Assembly: GCA_947053925.1 (NCBI GenBank)
Contig: CAMRUG010000002.1
Location: 238,003 to 302,002 of the forward strand
Length of the DNA: 64,000 nt
Reading direction: 5' to 3'
DNA from: an uncultured Clostridia bacterium
GTDB lineage: Bacteria; Bacillota; Clostridia; Christensenellales; CAG-314
This document shows, piece by piece, positions 1 to 9,668 of the stretch (positions are counted from its first letter, which is position 1; every line of letters starts with the position of its first letter). Position numbers and translations under genes: made by a program. Below the pieces are notes generated by a model that was not told where the DNA came from, searched no databases, and saw only the letters and a list, made by a program, of their open reading frames with translations.

Positions 1-423
1 TTTTATAATTTCATATACTATTTGACAAGTGCTAGCATACGGTTTAAGACAATTATATTTAGAGAAAAATTCTCCGCCGTGATGGTCAATAGTCATCGTT
101 TCGCCAAAATCAAAATATTCTTGCGAAAACTCGCCGACACGGAATATATCACCGCAATCAACGGCAACCAACAAATCGTATTTACCGTTAAATGCTTGAG
201 ATACAGTTCTCGTCTCGTCAAAACAAGAAATTCGTCCGTCTAATTTGCTGTCGCAAAAGACATTAACAGTCTTGCCGATTTTCTCTAATGCAAGTTTTAA
301 ACTTATACTTGCTCCGATCGTATCTCCGTCAGGATTTGTATGCGCAAACAAAGCAATCTTGTTTTTATCGGACAGAATTTTTGCCGCTTGCTCAATTGTT
401 GTTGTCTGTTTTATTGATTTCAT
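1..423 (-). CDS. nrnA: Bifunctional oligoribonuclease/PAP phosphatase NrnA, DHH family (3' end outside window)
   Basis: This partial gene runs off the left edge and is therefore missing from the ORF track; I translated it by hand from ATG at 423. The 141 visible codons carry the DHH phosphoesterase motifs: HTNPDGDTIGA near residue 28, an AVDCGD acidic motif, and IDHHGG near residue 120, which supply the metal ligands. Family members degrade short RNA oligonucleotides and dephosphorylate pAp in the cytoplasm. Its start overlaps the end of rbfA by 32 bases, so it is cotranscribed with the nusA-infB operon, as in Bacillus-type genomes. The DHHA1 domain lies outside the window. Confidence 0.9.
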   Translation of the reverse strand, partial: MKSIKQTTTIEQAAKILSDKNKIALFAHTNPDGDTIGASISLKLALEKIGKTVNVFCDSKLDGRISCFDETRTVSQAFNGKYDLLVAVDCGDIFRVGEFSQEYFDFGETMTIDHHGGEFFSKYNCLKPYASTCQIVYEIIK

Positions 424-751
424 TTAATATCTCGTCAATCTTCTGTCCGTACGCCATAGACGTATCTAGCATAAAAGAGAATTCGGGAACTTTGCGTATG
501 TGCATTTGTTTAGATATTTCACGGCGCAAATACGGTTCGCTTTCCCGTATTGCTAAAAAAGTTTGCGCCGCCCTATCGGTATTGGTAGAAAATATGCTAA
601 CATATACTTTTGCCGTAGCCAATTCTTTATCACAGTTTACTTCAAGAATAGTAAACATTTCGGTAATACGCGGATCTTTGACTTTTTTAGTCAGTATTTC
701 CGCAAGATATCTTTTAAACTCGGAATTTAATTTGTTTATTCTGTTTGTCAT
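392..751 (-). CDS. rbfA: Ribosome-binding factor A
   Basis: This 119-aa protein matches the single-KH RbfA family in length and start ([19 protein letters not shown]), with a KDPRIT segment and a central AKVYVSIF strand. RbfA assists late 30S maturation by binding near helix 1 of 16S rRNA. Its ATG overlaps the infB stop codon as ATGA (748-751), which suggests translational coupling, and its end overlaps nrnA. The infB-rbfA-nrnA order is the usual Bacillota arrangement except that ylxP is absent between infB and rbfA. Confidence 0.95.
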   Translation of the reverse strand: MTNRINKLNSEFKRYLAEILTKKVKDPRITEMFTILEVNCDKELATAKVYVSIFSTNTDRAAQTFLAIRESEPYLRREISKQMHIRKVPEFSFMLDTSMAYGQKIDEILNEINKTDNNN

Positions 752-3375
752 TGTGCAATTTCTTCCATTTGATAAATTTCAAATATATCGCCAAGTTTGA
801 TATCGTTGTAATTTTCAACAGAAATACCGCATTCAAAACCGTATGCAACCTCTTTAACGTCGTCTTTAAATCTCTTTAAAGCAAGAATATTTCCTTCGTA
901 AACGCTTATATTATTGCGGTAAATACGCACCTTGCCGTTTCTGACAACTTTTCCATTGGTAACATAGCATCCTGCAACAGTACCCACACCGGATATTTTA
1001 AATACTTCGCGAACTTCGGCAGAACCGGTAATATTTTCAGTAAACTTAGGAGCCAACATACCCTTCATTGCTGCGGTAACGTCATCTACTGCGTCATAAA
1101 TTACGCTATACAAACGGATATCGACATTTTCTTTTTCTGCCAATGTTTTAGCATTATTGTCTGCTCTGACATTAAAGCCGATAACAATTGCCTCCGATGC
1201 TTTTGCAAGCATAATATCGGTTTCGTTTATTCCGCCTACACCTCCGTGTATTGCGCATACTTTAACTTCGTCATTGGATATTTTTTCCAAACTGGACTTC
1301 AATGCTTCCAAACTTCCCTGAACGTCGGTTTTTACAATAATGTTCAAAGTCTTTAATTGACCTTCGGAAATTCTGCCGAACAGATCTCCTAGATTGATTG
1401 AAGGTACCTGACGAGTATTTTCCAACTTAATCTTGTCTTTACGCTCTTCGGCGGCCTTTTTAACCAGTTTTTCATCAGCAACGTACATATAATCGCCCGC
1501 TTGCGGAACTTCCGAGAAACCTAGTACTTCCACAGGCGTTGACGGACCTGCCGACTTGACCTTTTTGCCTTTATCGTCAAACATAGCACGGATTTTACCC
1601 GTTGCCGCGCCTGCTATCAAACTGTCTCCGACGTTTAATGTTCCGTTGCTTACCAAAATAGTCGCAACCGGACCTCTGCCCTTGTCAAGTTTAGCTTCGA
1701 TGATAGTTCCTGTTGCACGTTTTTTAGGATTAGCTTTAAGTTCTTTTAGTTCCGTAACTAATAAAACGCTTTCCAACAGCTTATCAATTCCCATACCCGT
1801 TTTAGCAGACACGGGAACCATTATCGTATCTCCGCCCCATTCCTCGGGAACAAGTTCGTATTCGGTTAATTGTTGCTTTACCCTGTCAGGATCAATGTGT
1901 GTTTTGTCCATCTTGTTTATCGCAACAACAATGGATACTCCTGCCGCTTTAGCGTGGTTTATGGCTTCTATAGTTTGCGGCATAACACCGTCATCGGCGG
2001 CAACAACTATAATAGCAATGTCCGTTATCTTTGCGCCGCGTGCACGCATAGCGGTAAATGCCGCGTGTCCGGGAGTATCGATAAAGGTAATTTGTTCTCC
2101 GCAAGCGGTTACAGTGTACGCACCTATATGTTGCGTAATTCCGCCTGCCTCGCCGCTTGTTACGTTAGTATTGCGGATTGCGTCCAAAAGAGAAGTCTTA
2201 CCGTGGTCAACGTGTCCCATAACGGTAACTATAGGAGAACGCTTTGTATCGTTTTCCAAACCGTCGTCCGCTTCTGCATTTGAAATAATTTCTTCCGCTG
2301 TTTTCTCAACTTTCAACTCTAGCGTAACGTCATGCATACTTGCTATGTAAGCGGCATAATCGAAATCAACGGAATCGTTAATTGTCTTCATTATTCCTTC
2401 TTTAAAAAGTTGCTTTATAATTTCAGATGCAGATACACCGATTTTTTCACTCAACATTTTAATAGGAACTTCTTTTACGGTAATTACGGCGTTAGTAATT
2501 TTGGGCGCAACTACTGTACGCGAAGTATCCGACTTCTTACTGCGCGCACGGCGTACAACTTTGTCCTCGTCATAATCGGCAGAAAAATCACGCGTTAACA
2601 AACTTTTTTTAAAGCCTGTCTGACGTTTTTCTTCAGAATGTTCTTTTGTTTTATTTTTATTTCCGTGCGATTTTTGCGGACCGCTTTGAGGAATATCGAC
2701 AATGGGCGCCGCCGCAAAACGTTTCTGCGCGGTTTTTTGTGCGCTACCGCGTCTGTTATCAGACTGCTGATCTTTGTTTTGAAATTGCGTTTGCGAACCG
2801 TTCTGACGTCTTGCATCCTGCCGTTGCTGTCCGTTCCGCGCTACTCCGCCGTCAGTTTTTCTTGCTCCGTTTTGCGTTGTTGCGGAACGCTTAGCAGTAG
2901 CGTTAGATAAATCCAAAAACTTCCTTACTTTTACGTTTCCCTTATCGTCAGTGTAGGTTTTAACCTCTCTGCCGTTTTCAATGGTAGTAACTACTTGAGT
3001 CTTTGGCTTTTCTTCTTTAACAACGGGTTCGGATATATTTTTAAAATTTTCTAAAGGTTCAGTAACTTCCGCGCCATCGGAAGGCTGAATATCTTCTTTT
3101 TCATTTTCTATAACCGCTTGATTGTTTTCAACCGTTTTCGGCTGCTCTACAACTTCGGTTACATTGTCCAAAGAAACCGTTTCTTCTATTTCAGGCTCGG
3201 CCGCTTTGGCAAACTCAACTCTACGCTTGTTGATTGCATCGGACAGCGAAAAAGCGTGTCGTTTAATTTCAGCAATCCTTTGCTGTAAATCGCGCGAAAC
3301 GTCCAAAACGTTAGTCTTCAAATTTTTAACAGATTCTTGTCCTTTAATTTGTAGATTATTTGTCGTATTTGCCAT
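748..3375 (-). CDS. infB: Translation initiation factor IF-2
   Basis: The 875-aa GTPase brings initiator tRNA to the 30S subunit and promotes subunit joining. I use the ATG at 3375 (MANTTNN) rather than the upstream codon at 3390, because GGGAGG lies just 5' of it. A long low-complexity Q/N/R/K-rich linker (about residues 90-300) precedes the conserved IF2-N segment and the GTPase domain, which shows [14 protein letters not shown] (G1), DTPGH (G3) and NKMD (G4). The C-terminal beta-barrel domains are complete. It lies between ylxQ and rbfA in the nusA operon. Confidence 0.97.
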   Translation of the reverse strand: MANTTNNLQIKGQESVKNLKTNVLDVSRDLQQRIAEIKRHAFSLSDAINKRRVEFAKAAEPEIEETVSLDNVTEVVEQPKTVENNQAVIENEKEDIQPSDGAEVTEPLENFKNISEPVVKEEKPKTQVVTTIENGREVKTYTDDKGNVKVRKFLDLSNATAKRSATTQNGARKTDGGVARNGQQRQDARRQNGSQTQFQNKDQQSDNRRGSAQKTAQKRFAAAPIVDIPQSGPQKSHGNKNKTKEHSEEKRQTGFKKSLLTRDFSADYDEDKVVRRARSKKSDTSRTVVAPKITNAVITVKEVPIKMLSEKIGVSASEIIKQLFKEGIMKTINDSVDFDYAAYIASMHDVTLELKVEKTAEEIISNAEADDGLENDTKRSPIVTVMGHVDHGKTSLLDAIRNTNVTSGEAGGITQHIGAYTVTACGEQITFIDTPGHAAFTAMRARGAKITDIAIIVVAADDGVMPQTIEAINHAKAAGVSIVVAINKMDKTHIDPDRVKQQLTEYELVPEEWGGDTIMVPVSAKTGMGIDKLLESVLLVTELKELKANPKKRATGTIIEAKLDKGRGPVATILVSNGTLNVGDSLIAGAATGKIRAMFDDKGKKVKSAGPSTPVEVLGFSEVPQAGDYMYVADEKLVKKAAEERKDKIKLENTRQVPSINLGDLFGRISEGQLKTLNIIVKTDVQGSLEALKSSLEKISNDEVKVCAIHGGVGGINETDIMLAKASEAIVIGFNVRADNNAKTLAEKENVDIRLYSVIYDAVDDVTAAMKGMLAPKFTENITGSAEVREVFKISGVGTVAGCYVTNGKVVRNGKVRIYRNNISVYEGNILALKRFKDDVKEVAYGFECGISVENYNDIKLGDIFEIYQMEEIAQ

Positions 3376-3376
3376 A

Positions 3377-3673
3377 TTACCTCCCAGCAACCAACGTTAT
3401 GTTTTCTATTATAGCGTTGGCAAGCGAACTGTCGCAAATTGCCAAAGCCTTACAATTTCTCTTTTTTAATAAATCGTAGTCATCTATTTCTGCAATTCGA
3501 CAACTGCGCTTTTTTGCAATATTTTCCAAAAATTTTACAGAATTTTCCGATAGAGACTTTGTGCGCAATATCAACTTGATTGTTTTACGACAAGTTTCTA
3601 TGCTATCGCAACCGAATACTACCGAACCTTTTTTTATTGCAAAACCGATGTAAGTTTCAATCTTACTGTTCAA
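3377..3673 (-). CDS. ylxQ: L7Ae-family RNA-binding protein (YlxQ)
   Basis: The 98-aa protein shows the L7Ae/L30e/Gadd45 pattern: [18 protein letters not shown] near the N-terminus, a central [10 protein letters not shown] segment and a hydrophobic C-terminus. Bacterial YlxQ binds kink-turn RNA, but its cellular role is poorly defined. It overlaps ylxR by 11 bases and ends one base before the infB start, so all three are tightly coupled. The family call rests on size, context and motif pattern. Confidence 0.85.
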   Translation of the reverse strand: MNSKIETYIGFAIKKGSVVFGCDSIETCRKTIKLILRTKSLSENSVKFLENIAKKRSCRIAEIDDYDLLKKRNCKALAICDSSLANAIIENITLVAGR

Positions 3674-3923
3674 TTATTTTCTCCAGTTCACTTGCGACCG
3701 TTTCTAACGAAAAGCCGTATGTTTTAGTGAATTTTTTATTTTTCAATGCCTTTTCAACGCAGGATTTGCTTTTGCAAATATACACGCCTCTGCCGTTTAC
3801 TTTGCCCGTCGTATCAACAATTACACTCTGTTCGTAATTTAATACGCGGATAAGCTCATTCTTGGGTTTCATTTGCCTACAAGAAATACACATTCTTTCG
3901 GGAATCTTTTTACCTGAACTCAC
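3663..3923 (-). CDS. ylxR: YlxR/RnpM family RNA-binding protein
   Basis: The 86-aa protein has the family hallmark RMCISCRQMKPKNELIRVL at residues 11-29 and the downstream GKVNGRGVYICKSKSCVEKA motif. The family is DUF448; in Bacillus the protein was renamed RnpM and modulates RNase P. It lies between nusA (4-base gap) and ylxQ (overlap), the standard neighbourhood. Confidence 0.93.
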   Translation of the reverse strand: MSSGKKIPERMCISCRQMKPKNELIRVLNYEQSVIVDTTGKVNGRGVYICKSKSCVEKALKNKKFTKTYGFSLETVASELEKIIEQ

Positions 3924-3927
3924 CGGA

Positions 3928-5016
3928 TTACTCCTCGTCAGAATTTTTCATTTCTTCAAACATTCCGCTTTGCATAGCGGCAGTATAAGATTTAACGTCA
4001 ATCTTCCAACCCGTAAGTTTCGCCGCTAAACGCGCATTCTGCCCTTCCTTACCGATTGCAAGCGAAAGTTTTTCATCGGGAACGACAACCTTAGCTTCCT
4101 TATTGTCTTCGTCGGCTTGTACAATCAAAACTTTAGCAGGAGACAACGCTCTTGCAATATAATCAAGTATATCGTTACTCCAAGGAATAATATCGATTTT
4201 TTCTCCGCCTATTTCAGAAACAATAGCATTAACTCTTACACCCTTGTTGCCTACGCATGCGCCCACGGCGTCTATATCGGGGTCGGTAGAATAAACTGCC
4301 ATTTTAGTACGGAAACCTGCTTCGCGCACAATACTTTTGATTTGCACTATATCTGCACGGATTTCGGGCACTTCGTTTTCAAACAGACGTTTGATAAACA
4401 TATAACTCGCGCGCGAAAGCATTACCTGAGTACCGCCGACGCTATCCCTTACACGCTTAACCAAAACTTTTATTCTATCACCAGCGTGATATTTTTCTCC
4501 GGGAATTTGTTCCTGAACTGTCAAAACTCCTTCCGTTTGGTTTTTGCCTATTTCAACGAAAATCGTACCGTCGTCTTTAACACGCGTAACTACGCCGATG
4601 AGCAATTCGTTTTCCTTATCCGAAAACTGATTAAAAGTAACGTCTTTTTCCGCTTGATGAAGACTGTTCATAATAACTTGTCTTGCATTCTGAGCGGCAA
4701 TACGTCCAAACGTACGGGGGTCGATTTCCGTCAAAACCTCGTCTCCGAGTTTATACGATTTCTTTATCAGCTTGGCGTCTTCCAAAGCAATTTCCTTTTC
4801 GGGCGTTTCAACGACTTCAACCACTACCTTGCAAATATATGCTCTGATAGTAAACTTGTCGGGATTTGTTTTAACGACAACATTAGAAGCTTCGCCGAAA
4901 TTCTTTTTACAAGCGATAGCTAGCGCCGTTTCCAAAGATTCGATTACCTTATCTTTGCTTATCCCTTTTTCTCTTTCCAATTCGTCTAACGCAAGGAAAA
5001 AATCTTTGCTGGTCAT
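3928..5016 (-). CDS. nusA: Transcription termination/antitermination protein NusA
   Basis: This 362-aa protein has the short Gram-positive NusA architecture: an N-terminal RNA-polymerase-binding domain (1-about 125), an S1 domain (about 130-200, including [16 protein letters not shown]) and two KH domains. KH1 contains [14 protein letters not shown] and KH2 contains [24 protein letters not shown]. It lacks the acidic C-terminal repeats of proteobacterial NusA. NusA binds the beta-flap and nascent RNA to modulate pausing and termination. It follows rimP by 13 bases. Confidence 0.97.
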   Translation of the reverse strand: MTSKDFFLALDELEREKGISKDKVIESLETALAIACKKNFGEASNVVVKTNPDKFTIRAYICKVVVEVVETPEKEIALEDAKLIKKSYKLGDEVLTEIDPRTFGRIAAQNARQVIMNSLHQAEKDVTFNQFSDKENELLIGVVTRVKDDGTIFVEIGKNQTEGVLTVQEQIPGEKYHAGDRIKVLVKRVRDSVGGTQVMLSRASYMFIKRLFENEVPEIRADIVQIKSIVREAGFRTKMAVYSTDPDIDAVGACVGNKGVRVNAIVSEIGGEKIDIIPWSNDILDYIARALSPAKVLIVQADEDNKEAKVVVPDEKLSLAIGKEGQNARLAAKLTGWKIDVKSYTAAMQSGMFEEMKNSDEE

Positions 5017-5029
5017 TTTTACGTTCCTC

Positions 5030-5488
5030 CTAAAACTCTATGATAGGCTCGACTTTTGCCGTATCTTTTTTTATAAATTTTATTGCCTCACCGGAATCAA
5101 CGGTTATACAAAAAGAATCGTCGTCATAACTGGACAACACCCCTTGATAAACTTTTTTTCCGTTAAAAGGCTTGTACAATTTAACTGATATTTTTTTATT
5201 TAAATTACGCTTATAGTCGCGCTCGACTTTTAAAGGTCTGTCTAATCCGGGAGAAGAAACATTTAGAGTATACGATTCTTCAATCGGGTCAAGTTCGTCC
5301 AACGGTCCGTCTATGGCTCGGTGGAGTTTTTCACAATCGTCGATTGTTACACCGCCGTCCTTATCTATTACCACAGTCAAATTCATACCGTCAAAACGTT
5401 TCTCGTATGTTACTTCCAATATCTCCAGACCGAATTCATCCGCAATAGGCTGAACAAGCGCAAATACTTGATCGGAAACTTTACCCAT
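5030..5488 (-). CDS. rimP: Ribosome maturation factor RimP
   Basis: The 152-aa protein matches RimP in length and motifs: EFGLEILEVTYEKR, a VVIDKDGGVTIDDCEKLHRAI block and SYTLNVSSPGLDRPL. RimP acts in early 30S head assembly. It is the first gene of the rimP-nusA-ylxR-ylxQ-infB-rbfA-nrnA operon, with a GGAGG ribosome binding site directly upstream, a leader hairpin at 5509-5536 and a sigma-A promoter at 5625-5653. Confidence 0.95.
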   Translation of the reverse strand: MGKVSDQVFALVQPIADEFGLEILEVTYEKRFDGMNLTVVIDKDGGVTIDDCEKLHRAIDGPLDELDPIEESYTLNVSSPGLDRPLKVERDYKRNLNKKISVKLYKPFNGKKVYQGVLSSYDDDSFCITVDSGEAIKFIKKDTAKVEPIIEF

Positions 5489-5508
5489 ATTTCCTCCACA
5501 TATTAAGT

Positions 5509-5536
5509 TGAGAGTGGAGAAAAGCCTCCACTCTCA
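5509..5536 (-). promoter_or_regulatory. Perfect 11-bp leader hairpin upstream of rimP
   Basis: GAGAGTGGAG (5510-5519) and CTCCACTCTC (5526-5535) form a perfect stem, extended by one T-A pair, around a 6-nt loop. It lies in the 5' leader of the nusA operon about 20 bases upstream of the rimP start codon. No U-tract follows on either strand, so it is not a classical terminator. It could be an mRNA stabiliser, an attenuator or a protein-binding site. Confidence 0.55.
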
Positions 5537-5624
5537 CCATAGCATACATTAACTTTGGCGAAAATTGCAACAAGGCTACAAATTACTCAAACACCTGTAA
5601 CGGGTTGCAATTTATTATGTACAA

Positions 5625-5653
5625 ATTATAACACAGGTAAAATGCTTTGACAA
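5625..5653 (-). promoter_or_regulatory. Sigma-A promoter of the rimP-nusA operon
   Basis: On the minus strand TTGTCA and TATAAT are separated by exactly 17 bases. The predicted start near 5618 gives a leader of roughly 130 nt containing the 5509-5536 hairpin. Confidence 0.75.
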
Positions 5654-5676
5654 GTATTTATATATAAATAATATAA

Positions 5677-7317
5677 TTACTTAACTCTACTTGCCAAAAC
5701 ACTCATAGAACGCGCCACGGTAACAGCAGTATCGAAGCACAATTTTGAACCGTCATAGTTAACCTTGCAAGTTTTAGCAACGTCTTCTAATTTGGTACAA
5801 TTCGGCTTTTTTACAAAAATACTGTTATCAAATAAATTTGAGAGTAACTCCGTTTGATTGACTTGTAAATTCGCAAATTGATACCCGATCGGCGCGGCAT
5901 AATAATTCAATAAGTCCAATGTTTGCGGCAAATTCATTCCTACGATTTCACAGCCGTTTAAAAATTTGTACAAATCGGAAATAATTTCTGTTATCGTAGG
6001 AAAGAACACTATTTTTTCAACAGAAGTTTTCGCCTTAGACAAAACTTCGTTGCTAATATCGGCTTCCGGATTAACATAGGTAAAAAATTGTTCGGATATG
6101 TGTCCGTCGGTAATTTTTACGCCGCATATTGCAAAAATTTTATCTTTTGCAATGTTATATCCTGTAGCATTGATATGCAAAACAACATACGTTTTGTCGG
6201 ATAAAATAGATTTGCCTATTATTTTATCTACAAAAGTAGTTTGTAAATATTCTTTATATATACTGGGTTTTATCAATACATACTCGTCGGCGACAGGTCG
6301 GGTAAATTCTGCCAACTTACTTATCGGCGAAATAATACACTTACATATGTCGTAAACGCACATTTCCAATTGTTCGCTATAACTGTTAAAAGACACTTTG
6401 CCGCGCACTATTACCGACATACTGTCGTAAATATCCATAACCTTTTTCATCTTTTTGTCATTTGCCAACGTTCTTGTACGCGATAACGTCAAGGCTTCCG
6501 AATCAGTCTTGCCCATTTTTTCTTTAATGGTCAAATAATCGGCAATTTCAAATTTAACAAAAACAACACAAGTAATCGAGCCGCCCGAAGCATCCGTAAG
6601 AGTAAATTTACATATATGCATATTAGGATTGCTTTTAGACGCTTTAAGAGACTTGTTTGAAACAGTACCGCAAATAACGCACGAATCCGTTGCCTTACGA
6701 ATATCGGAAATATACATAGGCGAACTCAAAATTACCTTTCCGATATGCTTTTCTACATTACTGACGGTAAAGTATCTCGATGGCTTTAATAACTCTCTGT
6801 TAACAGCAAAATGAACCAGTTTTTCCTGTTCGGCAAGATCTACTTTTATTGACGCAGAATCATCAATTAACGACGTTAATTTGATTTCATAACAAGTATA
6901 CTCTTTAAAAAATTTTTCTAATTGCCCGCATAAATCTGCCGTTTCTATGTTTTGATTCATTACGGAATTTACTTTAAATTCCACGTTAATTTCACGCCCG
7001 CTAATACTCACATACATATTGTTTTTTATAAGCGGAGCAAAAAGCGGATATTTATTTTTCAAAATATCGTTCAATAATTTTTTTAAACTTAGTTCCGTAA
7101 ATTGGTCATTAACAAAACTAACAGAACAAGAATATGTTGTCGGCACTAAACTTCTTGTATACTCGGTTATTGCTTTTCTCGTCTCAATGTTTAATTCACC
7201 AACATTTGGGTAAGAAAAAGTGCAAAAAACTTTTCGCAGTTGCTTATCAACCCGAATTTCTCTTGCACGCAAATCATTTAACTCTGAAAATTGTTGATGT
7301 ATCTTACTTATTATCAT
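5677..7317 (-). CDS. PolC-like N-terminal protein without PHP or polymerase domains, dead exonuclease
   Basis: The 546-aa ORF lies exactly where polC sits in Bacillus-type genomes, next to rimP-nusA, but a full PolC is about 1,400 aa. Residues 1-200 look like the PolC N-terminal region. Residues about 205-330 resemble the OB domain (VICGTVSNKSL, FTLTDASGGSITCVVF). Residues about 375-540 resemble the DnaQ/DEDDh exonuclease. There the ExoI D-x-E is replaced by H381-I-N383 (VVLHINATG), and the ExoII aspartate appears to be T466; an ExoIII-like aspartate (FDTAVT) remains. The PHP halves that normally bracket the exonuclease and the whole polymerase are absent. It overlaps ispG by 4 bases. I infer a non-catalytic derivative; the domain assignment is by eye. 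Confidence 0.65.
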   Translation of the reverse strand: MIISKIHQQFSELNDLRAREIRVDKQLRKVFCTFSYPNVGELNIETRKAITEYTRSLVPTTYSCSVSFVNDQFTELSLKKLLNDILKNKYPLFAPLIKNNMYVSISGREINVEFKVNSVMNQNIETADLCGQLEKFFKEYTCYEIKLTSLIDDSASIKVDLAEQEKLVHFAVNRELLKPSRYFTVSNVEKHIGKVILSSPMYISDIRKATDSCVICGTVSNKSLKASKSNPNMHICKFTLTDASGGSITCVVFVKFEIADYLTIKEKMGKTDSEALTLSRTRTLANDKKMKKVMDIYDSMSVIVRGKVSFNSYSEQLEMCVYDICKCIISPISKLAEFTRPVADEYVLIKPSIYKEYLQTTFVDKIIGKSILSDKTYVVLHINATGYNIAKDKIFAICGVKITDGHISEQFFTYVNPEADISNEVLSKAKTSVEKIVFFPTITEIISDLYKFLNGCEIVGMNLPQTLDLLNYYAAPIGYQFANLQVNQTELLSNLFDNSIFVKKPNCTKLEDVAKTCKVNYDGSKLCFDTAVTVARSMSVLASRVK

Positions 7318-8351
7318 TTAGCAATTAAATCTATTTCCCTTTTGAACTCTTCTACAGCAACCGATTCGTCTACCGTTTTATAAATCTTTCCGTATTTAAA
7401 AAACACGCAACGCCCGTTAGCGCCTGCAATACCGACATCAGCGTCCAAACATTCTCCCGGACCGTTGACTTCGCACCCCATAACGGCAACTTTAATATTT
7501 TTGCGCATATCTTTTACATATTCGTAAATTTCCGTTGCGGCTTTTTCCAAATCATAACCGCATCTGCCGCATTTAGGACAAGATACAAATTTTACGCCGT
7601 CTCTTAAATTAAGAGACTTTAGTATTTCCTTTGCCGCACGGACTTCTTCAACAGGATTAGCCGTTAGAGAAACCCTGATAGTATCTCCTATTCCGTCAAG
7701 CAGCAATGTCCCTATTCCTACAGAATTTTTTACCAACCCCTGATATGCCGGTCCCGCTTCGGTTACGCCCAAATGGATAGGATAATCGAATGACGCGGCA
7801 ATACTTCTGTTTACCCTTACCATTTCGGAAACGTCGCTGCTTTTTACGGACAATACTATTTTGTCAAAACCTTTATCTTCAAAATACGTTATATATTGAC
7901 GTAAATTTGCTTCAATTGCTAAAACTTTATCGCCGTTGTGCTTTTTAAGCAAGTCTCGGTTAACAGAACCGCCGTTAACTCCAAGCCTTATAGGAATGCC
8001 GTTAGACTTAGCGCAATCGATTACGGAATCGAGTTGTTTAAAAGACATATTACCGGGGTTTATACGGATTTTGTCCGCCCCTGCCTCAATTGCCGCAACC
8101 GCAAGTCTGCCGTCAAAATGAATATCGGCAACGAGAGGCATATCTGTATTTTTTCTAACAATCGAAAACGCTTCTGCCGCTTTATTATCAGGCAACGCTA
8201 TCCGCACTATATCGCAATCGGAATTTTGCAAGTCGTTTATCTGCCGTAAAGTACTGTCTACATCGCAGACGGAGACATTCGTCATTGACTGCACAGATAT
8301 AGGTGCACCTCCGCCGATTGGTAAGTTTTTGATTCTTATTTTTTTCGTCAT
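7314..8351 (-). CDS. ispG: 4-hydroxy-3-methylbut-2-en-1-yl diphosphate synthase (IspG)
   Basis: This 345-aa [4Fe-4S] enzyme converts MEcPP to HMBPP in the non-mevalonate isoprenoid pathway. The start PIGGGAPISVQSMTNV is typical, the TIM-barrel region carries ADIHFDGRLAVAA and KIRINPGN, and the cluster ligands appear in SCPKCGRCGYD and VMGCEVNGPGE. It follows rseP by 3 bases and overlaps the polC-like gene. With dxr and uppS nearby, the operon concentrates isoprenoid and undecaprenyl synthesis. Confidence 0.96.
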   Translation of the reverse strand: MTKKIRIKNLPIGGGAPISVQSMTNVSVCDVDSTLRQINDLQNSDCDIVRIALPDNKAAEAFSIVRKNTDMPLVADIHFDGRLAVAAIEAGADKIRINPGNMSFKQLDSVIDCAKSNGIPIRLGVNGGSVNRDLLKKHNGDKVLAIEANLRQYITYFEDKGFDKIVLSVKSSDVSEMVRVNRSIAASFDYPIHLGVTEAGPAYQGLVKNSVGIGTLLLDGIGDTIRVSLTANPVEEVRAAKEILKSLNLRDGVKFVSCPKCGRCGYDLEKAATEIYEYVKDMRKNIKVAVMGCEVNGPGECLDADVGIAGANGRCVFFKYGKIYKTVDESVAVEEFKREIDLIAK

Positions 8352-8354
8352 ATC

Positions 8355-9668
8355 TTATAGTTTAAGTATATCTATCAATAGCATCAGTCCTATTAACACT
8401 ATTAAACCTATACCGTTTATATATGCCTGCACTTTGCGGTTAATAGGTTTGCGCGCTATCCATTCGATGATAACAAAAATCATCTGACATCCGTCAAGAG
8501 CGGGCACAGGTAGCAAATTAAACACAGCAAGATTAACTGATATCAACACTATCAATCTAAGTATATTACCAAAACCTGTTGCAACAATTTGACTTGTTAT
8601 ACCTATAGTCGAAATAGGTCCGCCGATATCGTTTACGCCGACCATACCGGTAAATAAACCGCCAAGCGTTCGCAAAACAAGCATCGCTACTTCGCCGCAA
8701 TAAGGCACAACGCGTACTAAGGCCTCGCCGAATCCGATTTTTTGGTTGACATAATCTACGCCCATTCCTATTCCGCTATATTCGTTTTCGGCGAATTTGA
8801 CACTGCTGCCGAGCATAGACTTGTCGATTGTATAATCGTAAAACTTATTGCCTACCCTGACCGTCAAAGTTATTTCACCGGTTAGGTTTTGAACTGCATT
8901 AGAAAAATCGCCTTTTTTGAATAAAACGTTGCCGTTATTAACTTTATAAATCCAATCGCCTTTTTGTAAAATACGCTTTTCTTCGTCATTAGACTTTATT
9001 TCAGTTATAATTTCATCAACATTACAATTTACAAAATCGCTTTTAGTAAGTCCTGTTATAGTAACTTCTTCAAACGTTACCGTATCTGTTTCCTTGTCAA
9101 GAGTAGGTCTTAGCACGGTAAAAGTCATCTCATCGCTCTTCATATATCTGCTTATGTTATCCAAAACAAACACACGTTTGCCGTTTATTTTGTATATCAA
9201 ATCTCCGCCCTGCAACTGTTGATTAACGGACGGTGCAAATTCATATACGTCGCTCACTTGTGCAAAAGTATCTCCGTAACAGGAAAAGGCAATTATTCCT
9301 ATGAGAATAGCAGAAATAAAATTGAAAAATGCGCCGCTGAACAATACAATTAGTCTTTTCCACGGTTTTTGTTTGTTAAATGCTTTCGGATTTTCCTCTC
9401 CGTCCTCATTCTCGCCTTCAAAAGCGCAAAATCCGCCCAAAGGCAGTAATCGTAACGAAATAACTTCTCCGTTTTTCTTCTTTCTGGAAAAGATTTTCGG
9501 TCCCATCCCGATTGCGAATTCGTTTATTTGAAATCCCAATATCTTACCTGCGGTATAATGCCCTGTTTCGTGAATCAGCACCATAAACATCAGTATTACA
9601 AGTGCTAACAGTATCCTACCGATAGTAGACATAACCGAAGCAAAATTAGCCAACAATAAATTTAACAT
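8355..9668 (-). CDS. rseP: Site-2 zinc metalloprotease RseP/RasP family
   Basis: I start the gene at ATG 9668 (MLNLLLANF) because GGAGAA precedes it; the upstream codon at 9710 lies inside dxr. The 437-aa membrane protease has the HExxH motif in VLIHETGHYTAGKILG near residue 35, a central PDZ-like region, and the second zinc site NLLPVPALDGCQMI near residue 380, with transmembrane helices at both ends. The family cleaves membrane-embedded substrates such as anti-sigma factors and signal peptide remnants. It overlaps dxr by 7 bases. Confidence 0.93.
   Translation of the reverse strand: MLNLLLANFASVMSTIGRILLALVILMFMVLIHETGHYTAGKILGFQINEFAIGMGPKIFSRKKKNGEVISLRLLPLGGFCAFEGENEDGEENPKAFNKQKPWKRLIVLFSGAFFNFISAILIGIIAFSCYGDTFAQVSDVYEFAPSVNQQLQGGDLIYKINGKRVFVLDNISRYMKSDEMTFTVLRPTLDKETDTVTFEEVTITGLTKSDFVNCNVDEIITEIKSNDEEKRILQKGDWIYKVNNGNVLFKKGDFSNAVQNLTGEITLTVRVGNKFYDYTIDKSMLGSSVKFAENEYSGIGMGVDYVNQKIGFGEALVRVVPYCGEVAMLVLRTLGGLFTGMVGVNDIGGPISTIGITSQIVATGFGNILRLIVLISVNLAVFNLLPVPALDGCQMIFVIIEWIARKPINRKVQAYINGIGLIVLIGLMLLIDILKL

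Noticed and set aside
1556-2350. 264-aa plus-strand ORF
   Set aside because: It is fully antisense to infB, whose family motifs are unambiguous; no ribosome binding site or recognisable product.
4117-4923. 268-aa plus-strand ORF
   Set aside because: Antisense to nusA, with Asn/Phe/Tyr-rich shadow composition.
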